Below, one piece after another: positions 8,580 through 18,574 of a DNA stretch of 64,000 nt. The notes below the pieces were generated by a model. It was not told the DNA's origin, did no database searches, and saw only the letters and a program-made list of their open reading frames with translations. This DNA comes from Brevirhabdus pacifica. GTDB taxonomy: Bacteria; Pseudomonadota; Alphaproteobacteria; Rhodobacterales; Rhodobacteraceae. The position numbers were made by a program, and so were the translations under genes. Where the stretch lies: contig NZ_PGFI01000013.1 in NCBI RefSeq assembly GCF_002797755.1, forward strand, positions 1-64,000, read 5' to 3'. Numbering within the stretch: position 1 is the first letter of the stretch; every line of letters starts with the position of its first letter.

Positions 8580-10310
8580 TCAGACCGGAAGGCCGACCAC
8601 GAAACGGGCGCCCAGCGGCTCGGAGGTGATGTCGGCATCGGTCGGGCGGATATTCTCGGCCCAGATAACGCCGCCATGGGCCTCGACGATCTGCTTCGAG
8701 ATGGCCAGGCCAAGGCCCGAATGGTTGCCGAACTGCTTCTCGGGACGCTCGGAGTAGAAGCGCTTGAAGATCTTGTTCAGCGCCTCTTCGGGGATGCCGG
8801 GGCCGGTATCCTCGACCACCACCAGCACGCGATTGTCACGGCGGCGAACCCAGATGCGGACCGCGTCCCCTTCGGAGCAGAAGCTGACGGCGTTGGTGAT
8901 GAGGTTGACGAATACCTGCGCCAGGCGCCCCTCGAGACCGTCGATGATGACCGGCTCCTTGGGGATGTCCGAGATGAACTCGACCCCGCGCGAAGCCGCC
9001 TCGGCGCTGTGGAATTCGATCAGGTGGCCCAGCATGCGCAGCAGGTCGAAAGGCTCCTCGTCCTCCTTGACCAGCTCGCTGTCCAGGCGGGACGCGTTCG
9101 AGATATCGCTGACCAGCCGGTCAAGGCGGCGCACGTCATGGTCGATCACGTCCAGCAGCTTTTCGCGCTGCTCGTCCTTCTTGATGAAACGCAGGCTGCC
9201 CACTGCCGAACGCAGGGAAGCGAGCGGGTTCTTGATCTCGTGGGCCACGTCCGCGGCGAATTGTTCGTTGGAATCGATGCGGTCGTACAGCGCCATCACC
9301 ATCCCGCGCAGGGCGCCCGAAAGGCGGCCGATCTCGTCGGGGCGGGCCGTCAGGTCCGGGATGCGGACGCGGCTGGGACTCATCTTGCGGGCGTTCTTGT
9401 CGCGGCCCAACTCGGCGGCCAGGGCAAGGTCCGACAGCGGATTGGCGATGGTGCTGGCCAGGACCATGCTGAGGCCGATGGAGACGATCATCGCCAGCAG
9501 GAACATCTGCAACACCTGCTCCCGCTCGGAGCGGACGAAGGCCTCGATCTCTTCGTTGGAGGTCATGACCGAGACCAGGCCCAGGACGCGCCCGCCCGTG
9601 ATGACCGGCGTCGAGACGATATAGATCACCCCCCGGTCCGAGCTGTCGACCGCCTCGATCGAGGTCTTGCCGGCCAGCGCGATGTCGGCGCGCTTGGTGA
9701 TCTCGGCGACCGCGTCGATGCGGTTCTCGTCAAGCCGGTTGGTGCCGAAAAGCCCCTTCAGCCAGGAAAAGGCCCGATCAAACGCGTCGGTCAGATGAGC
9801 CTTGGGAGACCCTTCGGATGCCGGCGTCGCGGTCAACTCGGCCGTTTCGCGGGCCAGACCCTGGGTGGTCGCAAGGATGCGCTTCTGCCGGTCCAGCACG
9901 AAGACCTCGACCCCCGCGGGCAGGTCCAGAAGGGCCATGCTGCGGCGCAGTTGGGGCGCCATGTCGGGTCCCAGGTCGGGCGCGCCTTCGGCCGGCAGCT
10001 GGGCCTCGACCAGGTTGGCCAGAAGCCGCGCCTCGGTCACGAGCGCACGCTCGCGCTGAACGACAAGACTGCCGCGGAACGGGTCGACGTAGAGAACCCC
10101 CACCACAAGGATGATAAGGGCGATCAGGTTGAAGGTGATGATCTTGCGGGCCAGTGGAGAGCTGCGCAGCGTGATGAAGCCGCGCTTCTCGCGGCCGGCG
10201 CGCAGGTCATCCTCGACCGACTCGGACGCCCCGACCCAATCCTCGCCGATCAGCACGTCGGCGTTCTTCGGCGCTTTCTTCGCCAACGGCCCCCCTTCCG
10301 CGAGTGTCAT
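8580..10310 (-). CDS. chvG: Sensor histidine kinase ChvG/ExoS type
   Basis: A 576-residue membrane sensor kinase. A first transmembrane helix lies at about 57-75 and a second at about 268-290, enclosing a ~190-residue periplasmic sensor region. These are followed by a HAMP domain, the H-box [17 protein letters not shown] (His357), and the ATP-binding N- and G-boxes ([16 protein letters not shown]). ChvG/ExoS kinases respond to acid or envelope conditions in rhizobia and agrobacteria. The start overlaps the chvI stop as ATGA. Its tight linkage to hprK and the PTS genes suggests the same regulon. Confidence 0.95.
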   Translation of the reverse strand: MTLAEGGPLAKKAPKNADVLIGEDWVGASESVEDDLRAGREKRGFITLRSSPLARKIITFNLIALIILVVGVLYVDPFRGSLVVQRERALVTEARLLANLVEAQLPAEGAPDLGPDMAPQLRRSMALLDLPAGVEVFVLDRQKRILATTQGLARETAELTATPASEGSPKAHLTDAFDRAFSWLKGLFGTNRLDENRIDAVAEITKRADIALAGKTSIEAVDSSDRGVIYIVSTPVITGGRVLGLVSVMTSNEEIEAFVRSEREQVLQMFLLAMIVSIGLSMVLASTIANPLSDLALAAELGRDKNARKMSPSRVRIPDLTARPDEIGRLSGALRGMVMALYDRIDSNEQFAADVAHEIKNPLASLRSAVGSLRFIKKDEQREKLLDVIDHDVRRLDRLVSDISNASRLDSELVKEDEEPFDLLRMLGHLIEFHSAEAASRGVEFISDIPKEPVIIDGLEGRLAQVFVNLITNAVSFCSEGDAVRIWVRRRDNRVLVVVEDTGPGIPEEALNKIFKRFYSERPEKQFGNHSGLGLAISKQIVEAHGGVIWAENIRPTDADITSEPLGARFVVGLPV

Positions 10311-11008
10311 TCCTCGTTGTATCTGTATCCGATACCATAAAGCGTCTCGATCGCCGAGAACTCGGGATCCACGCTCCGCATCTTCTTGCGCAGGCGCTTG
10401 ATATGGCTGTCGATGGTGCGGTCGTCGACATAGACCTGATCGTCATAGGCGACGTCCATCAACTGATCGCGGCTTTTCACGAAGCCGGGCCGCTGTGCCA
10501 GGGCCTGCAACAGCAGGAACTCGGTCACGGTAAGGGTGACTTCCTGGCCCTTCCACGACACGGCGTGACGCAGCGGATCCATCTGAAGCTGCCCGCGGAT
10601 CATGACCGTCTGGTCGGGCGTCTCGGGTTCGGCACGGCCGTCAAGGGCCTCCTGCCGGCGCAGAAGCGCGCGGATGCGTTCGATCAGAAGACGCTGAGAG
10701 AAGGGTTTCTTGACGTAGTCGTCCGCCCCCATGCGCAGGCCCAGGACCTCGTCGATCTCGTCATCCTTGGAGGTGAGGAAGATCACCGGCATCTTCGATT
10801 TCTGACGCAGCCGCTGAAGCAGGTCCATGCCGTCCATGCGCGGCATCTTGATGTCCAGAACCGCAAGCTCCGGCATGTTCTTCGCAAAAGCGTCCAGGGC
10901 GGTCTGCCCGTCGTTGTAGGTCTCAACCTCGAAACCCTCGGCTTCGAGAGTCATTGAAACCGACGTCAGGATGTTCCTGTCGTCGTCGACCAAGGCGATT
11001 TTCGACAT
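10307..11008 (-). CDS. chvI: Response regulator ChvI, OmpR/PhoB family
   Basis: A 233-residue two-component response regulator. The receiver domain (about 1-120) has the acidic pocket VDDDRN, the phospho-acceptor Asp52 in [13 protein letters not shown] and the conserved Lys in YVKKPFS. The C-terminal half is a winged-helix DNA-binding domain ([11 protein letters not shown], then [14 protein letters not shown]). It is the first gene of the minus-strand operon and is divergent from pckA across a 320-base intergenic region, the arrangement known from rhizobia and agrobacteria. Confidence 0.96.
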   Translation of the reverse strand: MSKIALVDDDRNILTSVSMTLEAEGFEVETYNDGQTALDAFAKNMPELAVLDIKMPRMDGMDLLQRLRQKSKMPVIFLTSKDDEIDEVLGLRMGADDYVKKPFSQRLLIERIRALLRRQEALDGRAEPETPDQTVMIRGQLQMDPLRHAVSWKGQEVTLTVTEFLLLQALAQRPGFVKSRDQLMDVAYDDQVYVDDRTIDSHIKRLRKKMRSVDPEFSAIETLYGIGYRYNEE

Positions 11009-11328
11009 TAGCCTGTCCCCTTACTGCCCGATTTCTATCTTTTTCACGCAATCTCTGCGCATTACGTCCTTGAATCAACACAAATCGCGAATCGTGCCCG
11101 CCATCTGGGCCCAGCTATGGCCGAATTTCGTTACCTTTGACTAATTTGCCGCACATTCCGCCTGAATTGGTTGCGCTAACCGTAACAACCCGCCTGTTTT
11201 CCCGCAGTTGAGCCGTGTTAAGGGTAGCGCGCCTGAATGATTCAGGCGGCGCGGGACTGGTCCCTCGCGCGACGGATGACGAAAAGGAGCGGTCCGGCAT
11301 ACGGCCTCTCCGTATCGGGAGCAATACG
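11009..11328. promoter_or_regulatory. Divergent chvI-pckA intergenic region
   Basis: A 320-base region between two divergent start codons, less GC-rich than its surroundings, especially 11030-11220. It must hold the promoters of both the chvI operon and pckA. A TTGACT hexamer at 11137-11142 on the plus strand is the best -35-like match, but no convincing -10 lies at the right distance. An open frame continues upstream of the chosen pckA start to 11215 but has no family similarity. No terminator or small RNA was recognised. Confidence 0.5.
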
Positions 11329-12927
11329 ATGACGACAGGACGCGTTAATCCAGCCATGACGCTGGAGAAACAAGGTATTTCTGGTCTCAAGGCAGTTCAC
11401 TACAACCTGCTCGAGCCGGCGCTGATCGAAGAGTCGCTGAAGCGTGGCGAGTCCACTCTGGGCAAGGGCGGCACGATTCTGGCGACCACCGGCGCGCACA
11501 CCGGACGGTCCCCCAAGGACAAGTTCACGGTCAAATCCGAGTCCAACGCCGACAAGATCTGGTGGGAGAACAACCCCCCGATGGAGGCCGAGGCCTTCGA
11601 CCGGCTTTATGAGGACATGATCGCCCACATGCAAGGCGGCGAGTATTTCGTGCAGGACCTCTATGCCTGCGCCGATCCGGAGCACCGTCTGAATGTCCGC
11701 GTCGTGAACGAGCTTGCCTGGCACCAGCTCTTCATCCGCTACATGCTGCGCCGCCCCGAGACCTCCGAGCTGGACAGCTTCGTTCCCGATTTCACCGTCA
11801 TCAACTGCCCCAGCTTCAAGGCCGATCCCGAGCGTCACGGCTGCCGCTCCGAGACCGTCATCGCCGTCAACTTCGACCGGAAGATGATCCTGATCGCCAA
11901 CACCGCATATGCCGGCGAGAACAAGAAATCCGTCTTCTCGCTGCTCAACTACATGCTGCCCGAGAAGGGCGTCATGCCCATGCACTGCTCGGCCAACCAC
12001 GCCAAGGGCAACCCGGTCGACACGGCCGTGTTCTTCGGCCTGTCCGGCACCGGCAAGACCACCCTGTCGAACGACCCCAACCGCACCCTCCTGGGTGATG
12101 ACGAGCATGGCTGGTCCGATCGCGGCACCTTCAACTTCGAAGGCGGCTGCTATCCCAAGACCATCAACCTGTCCCAGGAAGCCGAGCCCGACATCTACGC
12201 CACCACGACGATGTTCGGCACCGTCATCGAGAACATGGTCCACGATCCCTACACCAAGGAACTGGACTTCGACGACGACAGCCTGACCGCCAACATGCGC
12301 TGCGCCTACCCGATGGAATTCATCGACTACGCGTCCGACACCGGTCTTGGCGGCCACCCCAAGAACATCGTGATGCTGACCTGCGATGCCTTCGGCGTTC
12401 TGCCTCCGATCTCGCGACTGTCGCCGGCGCAGGCCATGTACCACTTCCTGTCCGGCTTCACCTCGAAGGTCGCCGGGACCGAGCGCGGCGTGACCGAGCC
12501 CGAACCCACCTTCTCGACCTGCTTCGGCGCGCCCTTCATGCCCCGCCGCCCCGAGGTCTACGGCAAGCTGCTGAGCGAGAAGATCGCCAAGCACGGCGCC
12601 ACCTGCTGGCTGGTCAACACCGGCTGGACCGGCGGCGCCTACGGCACCGGTTCGCGGATGCCGATCAAGGCCACCCGCGCCCTGCTGACGGCGGCCCTGG
12701 ACGGCAGCCTGAATGATGTGGAATTCCGCAAGGATCCGAACTTCGGCTTCGAGGTTCCGGTCTCGGTCCCCGGCGTCGACGACAAGCTGCTGGACCCGCG
12801 CAACACCTGGGACGACCCCGCGGCCTACGACGCGCAGGCCCGCAAGCTGGTGCAGATGTTCGCCGACAACTTCGCCCAGTACGAGGCCAACATCGACGAG
12901 GATGTGCGCGCCGTCGCCATCGGCTGA
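11329..12927 (+). CDS. pckA: ATP-dependent phosphoenolpyruvate carboxykinase
   Basis: A 532-residue cytoplasmic enzyme converting oxaloacetate plus ATP into PEP, the entry step of gluconeogenesis. The P-loop [11 protein letters not shown] is near 236-246, preceded by [10 protein letters not shown] and followed by [20 protein letters not shown], which binds the metal and nucleotide. ATG 11329 gives the normal family length; CGGGAGC lies upstream. It is divergent from chvI. Known genetics in rhizobia tie ChvG/ChvI and this locus together, so ChvI control is plausible but not visible as a site. A terminator follows. Confidence 0.98.
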   Translation: MTTGRVNPAMTLEKQGISGLKAVHYNLLEPALIEESLKRGESTLGKGGTILATTGAHTGRSPKDKFTVKSESNADKIWWENNPPMEAEAFDRLYEDMIAHMQGGEYFVQDLYACADPEHRLNVRVVNELAWHQLFIRYMLRRPETSELDSFVPDFTVINCPSFKADPERHGCRSETVIAVNFDRKMILIANTAYAGENKKSVFSLLNYMLPEKGVMPMHCSANHAKGNPVDTAVFFGLSGTGKTTLSNDPNRTLLGDDEHGWSDRGTFNFEGGCYPKTINLSQEAEPDIYATTTMFGTVIENMVHDPYTKELDFDDDSLTANMRCAYPMEFIDYASDTGLGGHPKNIVMLTCDAFGVLPPISRLSPAQAMYHFLSGFTSKVAGTERGVTEPEPTFSTCFGAPFMPRRPEVYGKLLSEKIAKHGATCWLVNTGWTGGAYGTGSRMPIKATRALLTAALDGSLNDVEFRKDPNFGFEVPVSVPGVDDKLLDPRNTWDDPAAYDAQARKLVQMFADNFAQYEANIDEDVRAVAIG

Positions 12928-12950
12928 ACCATCCGCAACGCGTGAATTGA

Positions 12951-12983
12951 AACGGGGCGCCCTGGCCGGGGCGCCCCGTTTTC
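12951..12983 (+). terminator. Rho-independent terminator after pckA
   Basis: Perfect 11-bp inverted repeat AACGGGGCGCC / GGCGCCCCGTT (12951-12961 and 12970-12980) with an 8-base loop, followed by a short T-run. It starts 23 bases past the pckA stop. It lies between convergent genes and its A-start could also serve the TSUP gene on the other strand. Confidence 0.85.
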
Positions 12984-13004
12984 GTTTCCACCCGTCTCTT
13001 CCGC

Positions 13005-13781
13005 TCAGCCGGTGACGGCCCGCCGGATCAGGTTCAGCCCCGCGACCGCCAGCACGATCAGCGTCACCCGGCGGAACCGCTCCTGGTCCAGCCGGTCGTG
13101 GATCTGGAAGCCCAGCGCCAGCCCCACGCAGGCCGGAATGATCAGCGCCGCCGACAGGGGCGCCGTCGCCGCGTTCAGCACGCCCGACTTCACATGTGCC
13201 ACAAGCAGCATCACCGCCCCCAGCCCATAGATCACGCCCTGCACGCGAAGCTGCTGCGCCTTGGGGGTTTCCAGCATGGTGAGGTAGGCCACCGTCGGCG
13301 CGCCCCAGGTGCCCGAGGTGCCGCCCATGAACCCCGCCACGGCGGCCAGGATGACCTCCCCCCGGCGGCGGTGGCGGCTGTGCAACGCGGGACGCCAGCC
13401 CAGAAGCTGGGGCACCGCGAAAAAGAGGATCGGCAGCCCCACCAGCAGGAACATCGTGCGGGCGGGCAAAAGCGGGACCAACTGCGCGCTAAGCGCCAAG
13501 GTCAGCAGCAGTACGACCAGGAAGCGGCGATTGCGGGCCACCGCGTCCAGCATTGGCCGCACGCCACCCCGCAGCGCCTGCATCAGGTTGGTGAAAAGCG
13601 TGGGCAGGATCAGAAGTCCCAGCGCCACCTCGACCGAGACGAAGGAGGCCAGCGCCGACATCATCACCATGGGCTGGGCAAAACCGATGGTGCCCTTCAC
13701 CACGCCGGCCGCGAAGGCCGAGGCGACCGCGACCCAGACGATCCAGCCTTCCAGCCCGCCCGTGATGCCAGCATACTCCAC
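13005..13781 (-). CDS. TSUP (TauE/SafE) family permease
   Basis: A 258-residue inner-membrane protein with about seven or eight hydrophobic helices. The TSUP pattern is clear: GVVKGTIGFAQPMVMM near the N-terminus and FMGGTSGTWGAPTVAYL in the middle, the two repeated half-motifs of the sulfite exporter TauE/SafE family. These carriers export sulfite, organosulfonates or similar anions; the substrate cannot be read from sequence. The start is GTG at 13781. It is transcribed convergently with pckA. A second TSUP gene lies at 47662-48423. Confidence 0.88.
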   Translation of the reverse strand: MEYAGITGGLEGWIVWVAVASAFAAGVVKGTIGFAQPMVMMSALASFVSVEVALGLLILPTLFTNLMQALRGGVRPMLDAVARNRRFLVVLLLTLALSAQLVPLLPARTMFLLVGLPILFFAVPQLLGWRPALHSRHRRRGEVILAAVAGFMGGTSGTWGAPTVAYLTMLETPKAQQLRVQGVIYGLGAVMLLVAHVKSGVLNAATAPLSAALIIPACVGLALGFQIHDRLDQERFRRVTLIVLAVAGLNLIRRAVTG

Positions 13782-14063
13782 CTAGACCACAGCCCGGTGG
13801 TCCGGGTGGTGCCCGGCTTTCTGCGCTGCAGCCACGTCAGGGCGGACGGGGAATTCGATCAGGATCCCCCGACCAGGCTTAAAGAAGGTAAACTCACTGC
13901 TGGAAAAGGGGAAATCAGGATCGGCCGCAAAGACATTATCGTTCAATTCTGTAACTTCTGACGTATTTTTGTTGCGCTGCACCTGCAAACATCCTATGTC
14001 ATTTCCGGCCCCCGCCGCGAAGGGGCCAATGGCCGAACCGACCCTGCGAGAGGAGCCCTCCCG

Positions 14064-15755
14064 ATGCCGCATGATGGACAAGACAGCACAGCGATCCAAG
14101 CGAAAAGCCGGCTCGACGGAGAGCTTCTTGCCGTGACTTCGGCCGCACTCGGCGCCGTCTCGCCGTTGCTGGAGCGCGCCACGCAACTTGGACGCGAGCG
14201 CACGGTACGCGACGGGCGCGTCGCCGCCGACCTGGTCGAGGCGGAGCAGTCCGCCAGCCACGGGCTTGCCTGGTTGGCGACCTACATCGAGGCGCTGACC
14301 CAAATGCAGGCCTGGGCCGAGCGCCTGGACGCCGAGGGCACCCTGGGTGAGGTCGAGCGGCTGATCCTCGCGATCGCCTTTGGCGAGTATCTGGGCCAGC
14401 TCGCCGGTGGCATCCCCATGAGCCAAGGCGAGATCCTTCGCCTGCACGACATGGGGCTGACCCGCGCCGACGCGGCCTGTCTCGAGCATGGCGAAGTGCG
14501 CCTGCTGATCGAGCAGGGCAACACCCAAGCCCGCCGCACCCGCCTGGTCGAGCTGATGCAGGAGCAGTCCGCGAACGTCACCGTCGGCCGCACCGGCCTT
14601 GATGACGAGCTGGAGATGATCCGCGAACAGTTCCGCCGCTTCGCCGTCGAGAAGGTCGAGCCCGAGGCGCACGGCTGGCACCTGCGCGACGAGCTGATCC
14701 CGATGCCCATCATCGAGGAGATGGCAGAACTGGGCGTCTTCGGCCTGACCATTCCCGAGGAATACGGCGGCTTTGGCCTATCCAAAGCCTCGATGTGCGT
14801 GGTGTCCGAGGAACTGTCGCGCGGCTACATCGGTGTCGGCTCGCTCGGCACCCGATCCGAGATCGCGGCCGAGCTGATCCTGTGCGGCGGCACCGAGGCG
14901 CAGAAACAGCACTGGCTGCCCAAGATCGCCAGCGCCGAGATCCTGCCAACGGCCGTTTTCACGGAACCCAACACCGGGTCGGACCTGGGCAGCTTGCGCA
15001 CCCGTGCGGTGCGCGAGGGCGACGATTATCTGGTGACCGGCAACAAGACATGGATCACCCATGCCGCCCGCGCGCATGTGATGACCCTGCTGGCCCGGAC
15101 CGATCCCGCCACCAGCGACTACAAGGGCCTGTCGATGTTCCTGGCCGAGAAAGAGCCGGGCACCGACGCCGACCCCTTCCCCACCCCCGGCATGACCGGC
15201 GGCGAGATCGAGGTGCTGGGCTATCGCGGCATGAAGGAATACGAACTGGGCTTCGACGGCTTCCGCGTCTCGGGCGACAACCTGCTGGGCGGGGTTGAAG
15301 GGCAAGGCTTCAAGCAACTCATGCAGACCTTCGAAAGTGCCCGCATCCAGACCGCCGCCCGCGCCATCGGCGTGGCCCAGTCGGCACTGGATACCGGCCT
15401 GCGCTATGCCCAGGACCGCAAGCAATTCGGGAAGGCGCTGATCGCCTTCCCGCGGGTCAGCGGAAAGCTTGCGATGATGGCGGTCGAGATCATGATCGCG
15501 CGGCAGCTGACCTATCATTCCGCCCGCCAGAAGGATGGCGGGAAGCGCTGCGACCTGGAGGCCGGAATGGCCAAGCTTCTGGGCGCACGGGTCGCCTGGG
15601 CGGCTGCCGACAACGCCCTCCAGATCCACGGCGGTAACGGTTTCGCCCAGGAATATGCGATCAGCCGAATTCTTTGCGACGCGCGAATCCTCAACATTTT
15701 CGAGGGTGCGGCCGAGATTCAGGCTCAAGTCATCGCCAGACGCCTGCTTGGTTGA
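14064..15755 (+). CDS. mcd: (2S)-methylsuccinyl-CoA dehydrogenase (acyl-CoA dehydrogenase family)
   Basis: A 563-residue flavoenzyme. The acyl-CoA dehydrogenase domain occupies about 180-563, with the flavin-binding TAVFTEPNTGSDLGSLRT, the GYRGMKEYELGFDGFRV region and the C-terminal IFEGAAEIQ that supplies the catalytic Glu. The extra ~170-residue alpha-helical N-terminus is characteristic of Mcd, the FAD enzyme that oxidises methylsuccinyl-CoA to mesaconyl-CoA in the ethylmalonyl-CoA pathway, and is absent from ordinary acyl-CoA dehydrogenases. Electrons go to ETF (etfBA is in this window). The ATG at 14064 follows AGGAG. No other pathway gene adjoins it. Confidence 0.85.
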   Translation: MPHDGQDSTAIQAKSRLDGELLAVTSAALGAVSPLLERATQLGRERTVRDGRVAADLVEAEQSASHGLAWLATYIEALTQMQAWAERLDAEGTLGEVERLILAIAFGEYLGQLAGGIPMSQGEILRLHDMGLTRADAACLEHGEVRLLIEQGNTQARRTRLVELMQEQSANVTVGRTGLDDELEMIREQFRRFAVEKVEPEAHGWHLRDELIPMPIIEEMAELGVFGLTIPEEYGGFGLSKASMCVVSEELSRGYIGVGSLGTRSEIAAELILCGGTEAQKQHWLPKIASAEILPTAVFTEPNTGSDLGSLRTRAVREGDDYLVTGNKTWITHAARAHVMTLLARTDPATSDYKGLSMFLAEKEPGTDADPFPTPGMTGGEIEVLGYRGMKEYELGFDGFRVSGDNLLGGVEGQGFKQLMQTFESARIQTAARAIGVAQSALDTGLRYAQDRKQFGKALIAFPRVSGKLAMMAVEIMIARQLTYHSARQKDGGKRCDLEAGMAKLLGARVAWAAADNALQIHGGNGFAQEYAISRILCDARILNIFEGAAEIQAQVIARRLLG

Positions 15756-15824
15756 TCCAAGGCCCTTTGATTTCACCCCTGTCGCGCACTACCTTGCCCT
15801 GATCTGCAACCACTGGATTGGGCA

Positions 15825-16856
15825 ATGGACCAGGAAACCGTCCTGCTGACCGGCATCACCGGCTACATCGGCAAGCACGTCGCGCTGCGCCTGCTGAAGG
15901 CGGGGCTGCGCGTGCGCGGATCCGTGCGCGATCTTGACCGGGCCGAGGAGGTACGCCGCGCCCTGCGCCCCCACCTGCGGGATCCTGATACGCTGCCCGA
16001 CATGCTGGAATTCGTCACCCTCGACCTGAACCGGGACGAGGGCTGGGACGAGGCGATGGCGGGCGTCGATATCCTGATGCACACGGCTTCGCCCTTTCCT
16101 CTGGCCGAGCCGCGCGATGCCGCGAGCCTCATCCGTCCCGCCGTCGAGGGGACCGAGCGCGCCCTGCGCGCCGCGGCCCGCGCGGGGGTCGAGCGGGTGA
16201 TCCTGACCTCCTCGGTCGCCGCCATCCTGTCGCGCGACCTGCCAGCCGATCGAGAAGTCTTTACCGAGGATGACTGGACCGACCCCGCCCACCCGACCGC
16301 CGGCGCCTATGTCCGCTCGAAGACCGAGGCCGAGCGGGCGGCATGGCGTATCGCCGGGACCGAGGCTCCCGCGCTGCGCCTGACGGCCATCAACCCCGGG
16401 CTGGTCCTGGGCCCGCCCCTCGACCGCAATTTCGGCAGTTCCGTCTCGATCGTGCAGCGGCTGATGCGCGGCACGGACCCGATGCTGCCGCGGCTGGGCT
16501 TTGCCGCCGTCGACGTGCGCGACGTGGCCGAGATGCACCTGCGGGCCATCAGCCGCCCCGAGACCGAGGGTCGCCGCTACATCGCGGCCGAGCGGTTCAT
16601 GTGGTTCAGCGATCTGGCCGCCGCGGTGCAGGAGGCCCTGCCCGACCGCCGCATCAAGGAGCGTGTCGCGCCTGACATGCTGGTGCGGGCGATGGCCCTC
16701 TTCGACCGGAGCTTGCGGCCCGTGCTTCCCACCCTTGGCCGGCGCACCGACGTATCGAACGCGCGCGCCGTCGCGGACATGGACATGGAGTTCATGGACG
16801 CCCGCGAGAGCGCTGCCGAAACCGCCCTTTTCCTTTCCGCGACGGGAGTGGGCTAG
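15825..16856 (+). CDS. NAD(P)-dependent epimerase/aldehyde reductase (extended SDR)
   Basis: A 343-residue extended short-chain dehydrogenase, closest in pattern to the dihydroflavonol-4-reductase / bacterial aldehyde reductase branch. It has TGITGYIG (9-16), HTASP near 86-90, catalytic Ser129/130 and YVRSK (Tyr162, Lys166), followed by LRLTAINPGLVLGPPL. The true substrate is unknown. It starts 69 bases after mcd and ends three bases before the META-domain gene, so these two at least are co-transcribed. Confidence 0.85.
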   Translation: MDQETVLLTGITGYIGKHVALRLLKAGLRVRGSVRDLDRAEEVRRALRPHLRDPDTLPDMLEFVTLDLNRDEGWDEAMAGVDILMHTASPFPLAEPRDAASLIRPAVEGTERALRAAARAGVERVILTSSVAAILSRDLPADREVFTEDDWTDPAHPTAGAYVRSKTEAERAAWRIAGTEAPALRLTAINPGLVLGPPLDRNFGSSVSIVQRLMRGTDPMLPRLGFAAVDVRDVAEMHLRAISRPETEGRRYIAAERFMWFSDLAAAVQEALPDRRIKERVAPDMLVRAMALFDRSLRPVLPTLGRRTDVSNARAVADMDMEFMDARESAAETALFLSATGVG

Positions 16857-16859
16857 ACC

Positions 16860-17465
16860 ATGCGCATCCTTCTGCTGAGCCTGCTTGCGCCGCTGGCGCT
16901 GTCCTGGTGCGACAAGCCGGATGAGACCATCTACGGCCAGATCGACCGGGGCGTCCGCTGGGAGTTGGTGAGCCTGGGCGGCCGCCCGGCCGAGCCCGGA
17001 TTCCAGATCGGCTTTCCCGGCCCCCGGCAAATCACTGGTCAGACAAGCTGCGGCCCGTTCAAGGCCGCGCAGGAGGCACCCTACCCCTGGATCGAGATTG
17101 GGGCGCTTTCGTCCCCCGACAAGGGGGATTGCAAGGATCCCCGCAGCCACCGGAGCGCCTACCTGGCGCTGAGAACCATGGGTATCGCCGATGTGGCGGG
17201 TGACATGCTGATGCTGAGCGATCCCGAAGGCGCGGCCGAGCTTGTCTTCCGCAGGGTCGGCTCGGAACCCGCCGAGGCGGAGCCCGTCCGTGTGCCCGGC
17301 GACGTGCCCGAGATCCCCACCGCCAAGGCGCCCCAGACCAGTGGTGCGACCCGCCAGCGCGCGGTCGCCAGCCCGCGCGTCACCGCGCCCGCCCGCGACA
17401 ATCGCACCGCCGGTCCCGTCATCCTGCTGGACACGGATGCCTTCGTGGTGATCAGCCCGCTTTAG
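16860..17465 (+). CDS. META-domain lipoprotein
   Basis: A 201-residue putative lipoprotein. The first 16 residues form a signal peptide ending in a lipobox-like LSWC (Cys at 16). A META/HslJ-type domain spans about 30-130, seen as WELVSLGGRPAEPGF and later the GDMLMLSDPEG...LVFRR strand pattern. The C-terminal ~65 residues are a Pro/Ala-rich low-complexity tail. META proteins are envelope-associated and often of unknown role. It follows the aldehyde-reductase gene by three bases and is convergent with recO, 22 bases away. Confidence 0.7.
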   Translation: MRILLLSLLAPLALSWCDKPDETIYGQIDRGVRWELVSLGGRPAEPGFQIGFPGPRQITGQTSCGPFKAAQEAPYPWIEIGALSSPDKGDCKDPRSHRSAYLALRTMGIADVAGDMLMLSDPEGAAELVFRRVGSEPAEAEPVRVPGDVPEIPTAKAPQTSGATRQRAVASPRVTAPARDNRTAGPVILLDTDAFVVISPL

Positions 17466-17487
17466 GGGGGCCACGGCGCGCCCTCGC

Positions 17488-18207
17488 CTATTCCCGGGCC
17501 AGCAAATCCACCAGCCGCTGCCGCGCCTTGGGCAGGGGCCGGTCGCCCAGTTCCGGTGCCAGGCGGTTGGCCAGGAAATGGCCTGTCGTCGCCAGCCCTG
17601 CCAGCAGATCCGACAGGCCCACCCCCTCTGACCGCACCAGCGCGGGCGAAAGGGGCAGCATCCGGTCGATCCATTCGCCGGCGGCCTCGGCGTGGACCGC
17701 CTTGCCGGTGCGGGGCGAGACATAGGTCAGCCCCTCGGTCCGGCCCGAGACGGTGCAGCGGGTCAGATCCAGGCCAAAGCCCATCTGCTCCAGCAGCGCC
17801 ATTTCCCAGTGCAGGTAATCCAGCGGCCAGTCGTCGCTGTCCTCCATCGCCGCCAGCAGCGCCTGGGTCAGGGTGTAAAGCCCGGGCATGGGCGCACGCT
17901 CGGGCAGGCAGAAGGCCAGCAGCGCACAGACCGCGTTCAGCCCCGACAGCGCCAGCCTGTCCGACAACAGCCCCGCCCGCGATTGCAACGGCTCGACCGT
18001 GTACGCGCCGATGTGCTGGTCCAGCCGGGCGCGCCAGACGACCTCAAGCTGGGCGCCGGGTTGCAGGATGGTGGTTAGCCGTCGGCCGGTGCCGCCGCGC
18101 ACCACGCCCGCGTGCAGCCCGTGCCCCTCGGTGAAGACCTGGATGATGACCGAGCTTTCGCCGTGCTTGCGCAGGCTCAGAAGCGTTCCGCGGTCTCTCC
18201 AGTCCAT
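17488..18207 (-). CDS. recO: DNA repair protein RecO
   Basis: A 239-residue recombination mediator that, with RecR, loads RecA at gaps. The N-terminal OB fold starts with MDWRDRGTLLSLRKHGESSVI and continues through GLHAGVVRGG. The C-terminal helical domain includes FALLEQMGFGLDLTRC-type sequence. The zinc-binding Cys set of some RecO proteins is not complete here. It is the last gene of the lepB-rnc-era-DUF1491-recO row, in the order usual for alphaproteobacteria. Confidence 0.92.
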   Translation of the reverse strand: MDWRDRGTLLSLRKHGESSVIIQVFTEGHGLHAGVVRGGTGRRLTTILQPGAQLEVVWRARLDQHIGAYTVEPLQSRAGLLSDRLALSGLNAVCALLAFCLPERAPMPGLYTLTQALLAAMEDSDDWPLDYLHWEMALLEQMGFGLDLTRCTVSGRTEGLTYVSPRTGKAVHAEAAGEWIDRMLPLSPALVRSEGVGLSDLLAGLATTGHFLANRLAPELGDRPLPKARQRLVDLLARE

Positions 18208-18235
18208 CCTGCGACCCTCCCAGCCGGTCAGGCGC

Positions 18236-18568
18236 TCAGCCGTCCAGCCCGGGCTGGTCCAGCATGTGACGGCCCTGGCGATCCTCGATCTCGACGATCC
18301 ACAGGTCCGGATCCCGCTCGGCCTGGCGGGCCAGGGTCTGGCCGACCTCGGCCTCGGGCCCCTCGGCCAGGACGACCCATCGCCGCTCTCCGGTCATCAG
18401 GTCGAAGGAGCGTTGGAAGACCCGCGCCTGCCCGTCCATCGTATCGAGCCGCACCAGCACGGCCCCCGCCGTCGCATCGCCCCGACGCATCAGGTAGGCC
18501 GGGATGTCCGCCAGCTGAAGGCGGCGCATGTAGGCGTCGACCCAGAATTCGGCCGTGAGCCGGGTCAT
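18236..18568 (-). CDS. DUF1491 family protein
   Basis: A 110-residue conserved alphaproteobacterial protein of unknown function. The DUF1491 pattern is clear: ATG-encoded MTRLTAEFWVDAYMRRL, then PAYLMRRGDATAGAVLVR, and a C-terminal DPDLWIVEIEDRQGRHMLD. It has no signal peptide or membrane segment, so it is probably cytoplasmic. It sits six bases after era and 28 before recO, a conserved position that hints at a link to ribosome maturation or DNA repair, though nothing in the sequence proves it. Confidence 0.85.
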   Translation of the reverse strand: MTRLTAEFWVDAYMRRLQLADIPAYLMRRGDATAGAVLVRLDTMDGQARVFQRSFDLMTGERRWVVLAEGPEAEVGQTLARQAERDPDLWIVEIEDRQGRHMLDQPGLDG

Positions 18569-18574
18569 GCGAAC

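Noticed and set aside
8544-10340. 598-codon plus-strand open frame opposite chvG
   Set aside because: Antisense shadow of chvG with no recognisable domain; chvG has all kinase boxes in frame.
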